A stretch of 26,326 nucleotides of DNA from positions 1 to 26,326 of the forward strand of contig JAVSIV010000021.1 in NCBI GenBank assembly GCA_033816765.1, written 5' to 3'. Below are positions 19,934 to 26,326 of the stretch, one piece after another; within the stretch, counting starts at the first letter, position 1; each line of letters begins with the position of its first letter. The notes beneath the pieces are model-generated. The model searched no databases and had not been told where the DNA came from. It saw nothing but the letters and a program-made list of their open reading frames with translations. The position numbers and the translations under genes are program-made. The DNA is from Nothopassalora personata (Eukaryota > Ascomycota > Dothideomycetes > Mycosphaerellales > Mycosphaerellaceae).

Positions 19934-20508
19934 TTTAAGTACGTATCTAGTACGGTCGATACTAGTAGGCGGCTAAAGATATATAGTATATAGTAAGTCT
20001 AAATTTAGAAAGGTATTTACTATATTAAATTATTTAGTTTATAAATTAAAGCTCGTAGCTATAGTATAGTAGAGGCGAAATGTACTTACTAGTAGTGTAG
20101 TAGTATAAATATCTAAGTGTGTCTCTTATAGATTATCTCTTACGTATAGCCGTACCTTATAGCTCTTTAGTATACTTATACTATACTTATCTAGCTTATA
20201 TTTATAGACCTACTTTAGAGGTAGTACTAGCTAAAGATACTCCTTCTTTTTTACATTATTCTCTATCTCTCGCTTAGTAACCTATTTTAAGGTATTAGTA
20301 GACAGTTACTTATTAAATTCTTTAGCTATAGGATCTTACTTTTATTAAGCGTATAGATCTAACTATTCCCTACTAATGTTAAAAACTATGTCTATGATAG
20401 AGTCTCTTTCTAAGCTATTCTTAAATAAATAATGTATTATAAACTATCTCAATCTTACAATAAACATTATAATGTCTCTTAAATTAATAGATTCTCTAAT
20501 ATAATCTA
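19934..20508 (-). pseudogene. Copia reverse transcriptase, N-terminal part
   Basis: The minus frame includes YKYKLDKY near 20185-20210, a YKARL.VRGD-like stretch, then HLDIYTTTLVSTFRLYYTIA near 20040-20110 and FNIVNTFLNLDL near 20000-20035, the fungal Copia equivalents of the fingers and the DVKTAFLNG palm motif. The catalytic Asp of that motif reads Asn. It ends at RYVLKL, directly before the 370-bp insertion. Confidence 0.78.
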
Positions 20509-20510
20509 TA

Positions 20511-20580
20511 ACGTGCTTCACCACCGAGCGGGCCACACCACCGAGCGGGCCACTTTTGCCAAGAACTGTACCACTTCCAC
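20511..20580. repeat. left 70-bp terminal inverted repeat of pogo-type element
   Basis: Identical to the reverse complement of 22295-22364. It contains two tandem 17-bp units CACCACCGAGCGGGCCA (from 20519 and 20536), likely transposase-binding sites. Confidence 0.95.
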
Positions 20581-20628
20581 TTTGATTGCGACGGTATCTT
20601 AACACGACGACATCCTACAGAATCGTTA

Positions 20629-22284
20629 CTAGGAGGACAATTCCTCTTCAGATTCTTCGCTATCTAGCAAGTCTACTTGACAGGTGCGTACGTTATGCCC
20701 CGACTCGCCACATCGCTTGCAGCGTCGTAGCCTTGGTGCTGGCCGAACACCATCTAGCGACTCTCTACTTACTTCCTGCCTCCTAGTATCCTCTGGAGGT
20801 ATCAATTGCGACGCCTCATCGAAGGTTAGAGACCCTCTAGACTGAATATACTTGCGCTTTCGTGCTTTCCGCTGTGTAAGGGCCTCGTTAGACTTGCGTA
20901 GCTCACTGATCTCGCTTCGCATAAGAGCCATCTGATGCGCTATCTCTCTACTCCCTTTCACAAGCTGATGCACCCCTTCCTGTAACGAGTTTGGCGATGA
21001 ACCTGCCCGGGCACGCATTTTGTTCGTTACTAGTGTCGATTGAGAGTCGAATTCTTTTGCAGTTCGTGGTGTCTTCGACTCCCAAGGGGTAGAGTCCGGA
21101 GCTGGAGGCGTTGGCGTACGTAGCTTAACATCAAGCTTGTCTATCACTGCCTGTGGATTGAATGGAACCAAACCAGCGCCTCTGAAGCTCGATAGGATGT
21201 TCTCCTGTCTAAATACAGCGTCATGGGCAGCCCGGAAGGCGCGTAGGAACTCTACTTTGTCGATATGAGTGATGCGCTGGCGTGCCAAGCCCGAGAGCTG
21301 AGCACCGTATGCCTTCTTCAAAGGCGAATAGCAACCCACATCCAATGGCTGGAGTAAGTGCGAGGCGTGTGATGGCATACATAGGGCCAAGATCTTGTAT
21401 TCCTTGCACAGATTCTGGAATGCCTTCGAGTTGTGGCTCTCGTGGCCATCGATAATGAGCAGTCTCCATGCCCCAGTCGTACGAGCTACAGTATGCTTCT
21501 GGAAATGCTCCAGCCACCGTATACCGAACTCATTGTTGGTCCAGCCGTTCTCTGTTAGCCCGATTGTCCAGTCTGGACCCAAGTTGCCGTCTTGGTACCA
21601 GGTACTGATGTGCTGTTTGCCTGCAAGGATGACGTAGGGTGGGAGCGCTGTTCCGTCTGCACAGATGGTCTCAATCACTGTTGCCCATTCTCTGTTGCCC
21701 TGTTGGACGACCTTCCTCTTTCCACCACGCCTTTCTGAACCCGTAACGACGCTCTGCGACGTAATAACACCCATCATAAACCCTGTCTCGTCAAAGTTGT
21801 AGGTGTCCTGGTCGAGGATGCCATACTTCTCCTTCATATTACGCACAAGCAAGAACCACTTCTCGATAACGTCTGGATCTTCCATTAGGGCTCGCTGACG
21901 ATCGTATCCACGTGTCATGCGAACCTTTAGCTCACGATGCCGGTCTGTCCAATTGAGACCAGCGGGCTTGAGGCCCTTCTCTTGTAGCAATGAATCGGCC
22001 ATTGCTCGTACGCTAGCCTTTGATGGCGGGAAACCTCTAAGATCCAGCTCGAGTATGTACTCAAGTATCACCCTCTCTTCTAGCTCTGTAAGCTTCTTCG
22101 AATTGGGCTCGCAGTCACCCCGAGGAGGTCGTCCATTCAATCGATACCCTAGTGTGGTTCGAGACGCGTCGTACACCTTTGCAGCAAGTCGATTCGTGAT
22201 TGTCGCGTCGCGTTTCGTGGCCTGGACAGCTAAGGTCAGTTTGGCCTCGTTTGAAGACAATACACGCTGTAATGGTGGTTGCAT
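20629..22284 (-). CDS. pogo/Fot1-family DDE transposase with C-terminal zinc knuckle
   Basis: 551-residue transposase that should cut the element at its inverted repeats and reinsert it at TA. Numbering from the Met at 22284: an N-terminal helix-turn-helix/CENP-B-like region (about 15-135, with VYDASRTTLGYRLNGRPP and FPPSKASVRAMADSLL); a DDE core with D165 in NFDETGFMMG, D279 in LIIDGHESHNS and D315 in HLLQPLDVGCYSPLKKAYG (34-36 spacing, the DD35D of pogo/Fot1); a Lys/Glu/Ser helix near 445-480, perhaps a coiled coil; a CCHC knuckle CKRCGESGHNVRTC at 522-535; and an acidic tail. The frame is open further to a Met at 22362, but those 26 codons lie in the inverted repeat, so the internal Met is preferred. 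All catalytic residues are present. Stop is TAG at 20629-20631. Confidence 0.95.
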   Translation of the reverse strand: MQPPLQRVLSSNEAKLTLAVQATKRDATITNRLAAKVYDASRTTLGYRLNGRPPRGDCEPNSKKLTELEERVILEYILELDLRGFPPSKASVRAMADSLLQEKGLKPAGLNWTDRHRELKVRMTRGYDRQRALMEDPDVIEKWFLLVRNMKEKYGILDQDTYNFDETGFMMGVITSQSVVTGSERRGGKRKVVQQGNREWATVIETICADGTALPPYVILAGKQHISTWYQDGNLGPDWTIGLTENGWTNNEFGIRWLEHFQKHTVARTTGAWRLLIIDGHESHNSKAFQNLCKEYKILALCMPSHASHLLQPLDVGCYSPLKKAYGAQLSGLARQRITHIDKVEFLRAFRAAHDAVFRQENILSSFRGAGLVPFNPQAVIDKLDVKLRTPTPPAPDSTPWESKTPRTAKEFDSQSTLVTNKMRARAGSSPNSLQEGVHQLVKGSREIAHQMALMRSEISELRKSNEALTQRKARKRKYIQSRGSLTFDEASQLIPPEDTRRQEVSRESLDGVRPAPRLRRCKRCGESGHNVRTCQVDLLDSEESEEELSS

Positions 22285-22294
22285 AGCTGTATCT

Positions 22295-22364
22295 GTGGAA
22301 GTGGTACAGTTCTTGGCAAAAGTGGCCCGCTCGGTGGTGTGGCCCGCTCGGTGGTGAAGCACGT
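22295..22364. repeat. right 70-bp terminal inverted repeat of pogo-type element
   Basis: Identical to the reverse complement of 20511-20580, including the doubled 17-bp unit. The transposase start codon favoured here lies just inside it. Confidence 0.95.
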
Positions 22365-22366
22365 TA

Positions 22367-22727
22367 CGTCTACTATTAGATTACCCTATGTTATAGGTAT
22401 TATACTATTCAAAATCTTAATAGCATCTATAATACTAGTCGCCTTATCTTCTAGCACTCCTTCCTAACTAGAATTGTAATATATAATACAATCTAGATCT
22501 ACTATAGTAATATCCTTAGAGAGGTTAATAAAGTATAAAGAGTATAGTTCTATATACCTTGTTAATGTAACATAGGTCTAAGTATATTAAAAGATATTCT
22601 AGGGGTTAATATAGAGACGTAGCATTATTTAACCGTATAACTTATTAATTGTCGTTACCTATAAGAAATAGATACTTAAGCGCGGCTCGAAGGTTCGAAG
22701 ATTTTAGAGGGAGGTTATTACGGTACT
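22367..22727 (-). pseudogene. Copia pol linker/RT N-terminal region, degraded
   Basis: AT-rich Copia sequence between the pogo insertion and the trinucleotide array. Position places it between the integrase linker and the RT fingers. No motif is clear enough to name. Confidence 0.45.
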
Positions 22728-22738
22728 TAGTAGTAGTG

Positions 22739-22837
<99 letters not shown>
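22728..22837. repeat. (TAG)n array, about 36 units with one TGG
   Basis: A continuous TAG/GTA trinucleotide run with a single variant unit, TGG at 22737-22739. On the minus strand in the Copia frame it reads ACT (Thr) repeats after GPNYKVLS. The single TGG may be a survivor of an original TGG/CCA array. Confidence 0.95.
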
Positions 22838-23470
22838 CTAAGGACTTTATAGTTAGGTCCTTAATAGATATCCTTAATCTAGCTAATAATATCGCTAGTA
22901 ACTATAATTTTACATAGGGTATAGTAGAAGTAAGTCGTACGTAGTCTCTTCCTATTGTCTATAACTACTAAGTTATTAGGTAGATCTAAATTAGATAGAT
23001 CTAAGGGAAAGATTAGTAGAGAGGTAGCATTATTAAATTACTCCGGCGGTGTAAAGGTAAATAGATAGGACTCTATAATGCCCTTTAGCTCTTTACAATC
23101 TTCTACTATAAAAGCATTATTTATCCATTACTATAGTATATAGATATATTACTACTTAGAAGAATCCGCGTATAACGCGCCTAACGCGTTACTATTATTA
23201 TTAGAGTTCTCTACGCTCTTATTAGTTATTAGATTCTTAATAGATTTAACCTAGTTTATTAAAGTTATAGGGATTATAGGAGCTTTTACTATTAACTAAT
23301 TAAGTGGTTTGAAACTACTATTAACTTTACGTTATTAATTAAAATAAGCTAGCTTTCTTTATAAAGGCTAGTGTAGTTCTTACATAAGGAGTAGTTAATA
23401 GGCGTATTAGTAAGGATTTTAATAGGTAGGCGCTACCTAATTTTCCTCTAACTACGAGAGTCATAGTACG
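22838..23470 (-). pseudogene. Copia linker between integrase and RT, degraded
   Basis: The minus strand contains one readable stretch, INNAFIVEDCKELKGIIESY then LFTFTPPE and DLSNLDLPNNLVVIDNRKRL (about 22930-23130), with RIP-type stops, next to the poly-Thr array. I do not recognise a domain; Copia elements usually have a poorly conserved linker here. Confidence 0.5.
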
Positions 23471-24306
23471 TGGGCTACTAAGCCGGTTCTTCTATCCCCT
23501 TAGTCTATACTATGTTTTACTTATAGTAATATATTTATAGGTTATAGTATTACTTAGAATCTTTAGCCGGTTCTACTATTACTATCTATTCTATAGACGT
23601 AGTATGCTCTAATATTAGTATAGATAGGTTATAGAACGTAGTCTTATTAAATAGTACGTTCTTTATACGTATAATCCTATTCTTAGATAGATCCTATATA
23701 CGATAGATATTATTAGAGCCGTATCTAACTAGATATCTAATAAGAGCTTACTCTTTAAGCTTCTTAGTCTTACTTAGTTAATCTAGTCTATAAATATAGA
23801 CATAAGCTAAGCATCTATATACTACTATATACCTAATGTTTAGTATAAGGCCAATTACTAATTAAAGGGAGTCTTCTATTCCTTTAGTAAAATTAGGAAT
23901 CTCTAGAGAATATAGTATACTACTACTATATAATCTAACTATAACGTCTTAGGTAGATTAGTATAGATCTATATTATACGTGCTATTGTAATAATAAGAG
24001 CACTAACCATTTCTACTAGATCCTACTATAGACTATAATCTATAGTAGGTCGCTAAGTAATTTTTTCACTACTAATAAGTAAGTAAAAGGTTGTACTAAT
24101 AGCTAATTTATTATTACTATAGAAGTAAAAAAACTTATGACCTAGAAAGTTAATAAAGCTTAATAGACTATAAAAGTAAGATAGGACTAACTACTAGTCC
24201 TTATTCTTAGAAGTAAACTAGAAAGAGCTATAGGTATCTATAATATAGAAGTAAACTAGCTAACGGTTGCTATTATAAGCGGGCTTAAACTTAGCTAATT
24301 CTATAG
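23470..24306 (-). pseudogene. Copia integrase core and C-terminal part
   Basis: The minus frame, directly left of the solo LTR, reads ELAKFKPAYNSNR, LVYFYIIDTYSSF (the DDYSRF region), RPTIDYSL then VEMVSALIITIARII (the NGVAER...AR block), IYTNLPKTL (DANLPKTLW) and KTPFN (KTPYE). Near 23640-23740 it reads KTKKLKE, ALIRYLVRYGSNNIYRI and NRIIRIKNVLFNKTTFY, the conserved Copia segment KLKPRA.GYLVGYDSTNIYRIW..VIRTRDV.F.E. The stops are RIP type. Confidence 0.85.
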
Positions 24307-24311
24307 CTATA
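24307..24311. repeat. target-site duplication CTATA, left of solo LTR
   Basis: Matches CTATA at 24634-24638 on the other side of the solo LTR. Confidence 0.8.
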
Positions 24312-24633
24312 TGTTACGGACACGTTCATTCGCTACGAACAACAAGGGTTCATGCAGGCTGCGAGGCAGCAGGACTAAGGCTAAATGACTTAGAATTTAG
24401 GACTAAGGCCGAGTGACTTAGAATTAGGACTGAGGCTAAGCGACTTAGATTAGTTATGCTAAGACATAGTACTATATAGACGACGCTCTTTTGCAAGTAG
24501 ATAGGAGCCTCGTGCTCACCTCATTTTAAGTATACTACTATATACTGTTTAGGACCACTACCTTTCTAACGAGAGAGAGACATCCCTGTAAAGATCCAAG
24601 CCCAGTTAGGATAACGTACAGCGGTTTCTAACA
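24312..24633. mobile_element. solo LTR, 322 bp, unmutated, with 5-bp target duplication
   Basis: Starts TGTTACGGACACG and ends TTTCTAACA, so the termini are TGTTA...TAACA. CTATA flanks both ends. It splits the Copia frame between the GAG-pre-integrase region and the integrase core. It keeps CA and TG in normal number, so it is younger than the RIP of its host element. No internal domain remains, which fits LTR-LTR recombination. It contains a threefold tandem repeat at 24371-24451. The family is unknown. Confidence 0.88.
24371..24451. repeat. tandem repeat, three units of 26-28 bp, inside solo LTR
   Basis: Units at 24371-24398, 24399-24425 and 24426-24451 follow AGGACTAAGGC-x4-TGACTTAGAATT with small changes. 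Confidence 0.85.
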
Positions 24634-24638
24634 CTATA
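24634..24638. repeat. target-site duplication CTATA, right of solo LTR
   Basis: Partner of 24307-24311. Confidence 0.8.
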
Positions 24639-24860
24639 TACCTATAGGGTGTAGTTAAATAAACGGGCTATACTATATTATTAACTTTATAGGCTTTAGC
24701 TAAACTATAGAACCTACAGTATATAGTAAGTAGGGTCTTTAGACTATTATTAACAATTATATCCTCTACTCTAAGCAGTAGTTAATAAATCCGCTTAGGG
24801 CTAATATAACTAAAGATCTAATGCTATTAGTAGCCTAAGAGCTTAGGGTATTTAGTAAAG
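24639..24860 (-). pseudogene. Copia GAG-pre-integrase (zinc-binding) region
   Basis: The minus strand reads ISPKRIYQLLLRVEDIIVNN (about 24760-24830), equivalent to the HRRLGH.S...L.LL. motif, then TIYCRFYSLAKAYKVNNIV (about 24665-24720), the CE.C.LAKAHK block of the zinc-binding domain with Cys and His partly changed to Tyr. It continues across the solo LTR into the integrase core. Confidence 0.75.
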
Positions 24861-26010
24861 ATTTTACTAGATATAGCTATGTCTATAGCGCCTCTAGTAC
24901 TATTTATAACTACTATAACCGTACGGTTATTACAATTGATATTTAAGTACTTAGTAGTCTTATTAGTAACACTATTACACTTACTAACCGTATTAATAAA
25001 GTGTACTATACGGTACTCCTTAGTTTTCTTAGGGAGGATAAGCCTATTAGATAATAGCTATTAATAGACTATTAGTAATTAAGATAGCGTATCTATCTTA
25101 AAGAAGAAGATTATGCTTGTAGGGCAATATATATCTATACGGATACATAATATAATATTTATATAAAACCTAGTATAGTAAGTAACATCTTATAGAGTAA
25201 ATAGATATTTCTAGAAAGTTATGTTAACTTACCCTAAGGCTATAATTAAAAAGGTAGCTATACTAGCTTCGATCTACGATATAGTAAGTTGCTTAGTAAT
25301 AAATCTATACCTTACTATTGTAAGTTATAGTAATTCATTATATAGGTATCTAAGCAGTTATTATATACCTAGCAATCCCTAAAGTTAAAGCCTAAATTAG
25401 TAATTAAGCTTAAGAGGACTATAAGACTAGTAAACCGTTTAGTATCTAAGAATAAAGTAGATATTCTACTATCTACAATTGTTTAGTCTCGTCTTCTATC
25501 CGTACGACTATTACAATTTAATATAGTAATAAGTCGCTTACTATTATTACCTAAGTAGTAGTTAATAAAGTTTTTAAGGTACTTCTACTACTTAGAGCGC
25601 TAATTCTTTAGTAGATGCTTTCTTAGATTAATTATATTATATAAGAATATACTACTATAGCAATTATTTTTAGTTTACCTATAATATTCTAGTAGCTAAT
25701 TAGTCTACTATTATATAGTCTATCCTTACTATTATTATAGAGCCTATCACCCTTTCTACCGTAGCTATTTATTACGGTTCGACGTAAAGAACTATACGAG
25801 ACAGGGCTAGAGAAGAGAATCTGAAAGATAAGGACTAATTAATAAAACATAGAGAGGGTCTACGGGCCTAGTTACGTATACGACTATATGCATCGTGTAT
25901 AGTTCTAGACGATTATAGCGGTAGCGTATAGTTAACTATAACTATATGACTAGACGACCGGACGTATAGACGTTTAGTTAGATACTATAAGCTAGTATAA
26001 GAATCTCCTT
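24861..26010 (-). pseudogene. Copia gag/protease region, degraded
   Basis: By position this is gag and protease of the Copia element, between its 5' LTR and GAG-pre-integrase region. The frames are too broken to assign motifs; a stretch near 24960-25050 (minus) reads VHFINTVSKCNSVTNKTTKY. The plus frame at 24879-25064 is a shadow. The part 25740-26000 has slightly more normal composition and may be untranslated leader. Confidence 0.45.
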
Positions 26011-26245
26011 TATATTTAGGAACGCTAAGGAAGCCTTATAGTTCTAACGTGTTTAACTTACTATTTAATATTACTATTTAGAATATACCAAAACCTAACC
26101 TCTACTATACTGTTTCTTAAGTCTTTATAAGACTAGGACAACTACTGCTTCTTACTCTCCCTCCACTTCTTATCGGCCCGAGAATAAACCTAATTAAGCT
26201 TATCTTCTTAGCTTATAATATTATTAGGTTATACTAAGCCTAACA
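26011..26245 (-). repeat. LTR-like repeat, right copy (5' LTR of the Copia element)
   Basis: Same repeat as 5323-5558. On the minus strand it starts TGTTAGGCTTAG and ends CCTAAATATA. Its position directly upstream of the Copia coding region on the same strand makes it the likely 5' LTR of that element. Scattered, largely RIP-type differences and at least one indel separate it from the left copy. Confidence 0.7.
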
Positions 26246-26326
26246 ATATTATAACGGTTACTTAACTAGTATAGTTTAATAAGCTCTCTATCTATAGCTA
26301 TAGTATCTAGTATACTATACACTACT
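26246..26326. other. AT-rich edge, no feature recognised
   Basis: Sequence outside the right LTR-like repeat. Contains many TATAG motifs; nothing else supported. Confidence 0.4.

Larger units (their letters stand above)
20511..22364 (-). mobile_element. intact pogo/Fot1-type DNA transposon (1,854 bp)
   Basis: Perfect 70-bp terminal inverted repeats (20511-20580 and 22295-22364) enclose a single intact transposase gene. The TA target duplication is visible at 20509-20510 and 22365-22366. It sits in the Copia element. Its sequence keeps normal CA and TG (the 60 bases 22261-22320 have four CA and nine TG), while the surrounding DNA has almost none, so it is a recent arrival that has escaped RIP. 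Identical terminal repeats and an open transposase make it a candidate for current activity. Confidence 0.95.
19080..26245 (-). mobile_element. Ty1/Copia retroelement, RIP-degraded, with three nested insertions
   Basis: Reading on the minus strand: LTR (26011-26245), gag region, GAG-pre-integrase motif, integrase, a linker with poly-Thr, then RT whose frame ends near 19080. The order integrase before RT defines Copia. Removing the 370-bp island (19559-19928), the pogo element (20511-22364) and the solo LTR (24312-24633) restores collinear frames. The coding frames are heavily broken by TAG/TAA and are very AT-rich. RNase H and the 3' LTR are not visible; the LTR-like copy at 5323-5558 lies far away beyond other elements and need not be its partner. 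Confidence 0.82.

Noticed and set aside
21917..22357. 146-codon frame on the plus strand
   Set aside because: Lies wholly antisense to the intact pogo-type transposase and has no domain; shadow frame. The same holds for 21395-21637, 20586-20786, 22279-22467 and the minus frame 21221-21517.
22284..22362. Upstream Met giving a 577-residue transposase
   Set aside because: The extra 26 codons lie in or next to the terminal inverted repeat, so the Met at 22284 is the more likely start.
22649..22852. Open frame with a long poly-Val run
   Set aside because: It is only the (TAG)n array read as GTA codons on the strand opposite to the Copia frame.
24879..25064. 61-codon hydrophobic plus frame
   Set aside because: Antisense to the Copia gag region; the hydrophobic look comes from AT-rich composition.
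1..26326. CRISPR array or bacterial operon
   Set aside because: No spaced direct repeats; all elements are eukaryotic and of fungal type.
1..26326. Suppressor or recoded genetic code with TAG/TAA read as Gln
   Set aside because: Stops fall at Gln and Trp positions because CA and TG are lost; the intact transposase uses CAG, CAA and TGG normally and ends with TAG, so the code is standard.

Overview
The window looks like a nested transposon graveyard from a filamentous ascomycete (Pezizomycotina). Every recognisable reading frame belongs to a transposable element, and I found no convincing host gene. Almost the whole window carries the footprint of repeat-induced point mutation (RIP): CA and TG are nearly absent, TA is greatly over-represented, and the old coding frames are broken mostly by TAG/TAA where CAG, CAA or TGG would be expected. 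CG dinucleotides survive well, so base composition stays moderate.

Layout. 1-2670: minus-strand remnant of a Ty3/Gypsy element (protease, reverse transcriptase, RNase H). 2670-4370: second copy of the same family on the plus strand (RNase H, integrase, chromodomain), so 1-715 and about 2690-3395 form an inverted repeat. 4428-4500: tRNA-like sequence. 4570-5079: broken minus-strand Cys-rich/coiled-coil ORF. 5323-5558: LTR-like repeat whose partner is at 26011-26245. 5559-8846: Gypsy element A (minus; LTR, gag, protease, RT, truncated in RNase H). About 9470-16620: an unknown plus-strand frame split by Gypsy element B. 10186-16471: element B, a complete LTR retrotransposon (minus; 196-bp LTRs, 5-bp target duplication CTACG, gag-pol with chromodomain, plus an extra convergent ORF on the opposite strand). 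16964-18511: element with terminal inverted repeats and TA duplication. 18514-18960: C-terminal half of a Tc1/mariner transposase. About 19080-26245: a long, RIP-mutated Ty1/Copia element on the minus strand, interrupted by three younger insertions: a 370-bp island (19559-19928), an intact pogo/Fot1-type DNA transposon (20511-22364) and a solo LTR (24312-24633).

The three insertions inside the Copia element keep normal CA/TG content, so they arrived after, or escaped, the RIP that destroyed their host. The pogo-type transposase is the only intact full-length gene and could still be active. The retroelements appear dead: catalytic codons are changed at RIP-type sites (integrase Glu to Lys in two elements, RT YLDD to YLDN in element A).

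The least ordinary architecture is a separate Cys-rich ORF, antisense and 3' to the integrase/chromodomain, seen next to two different Gypsy families. Calls are from reading translations by eye; boundaries marked approximate are uncertain.
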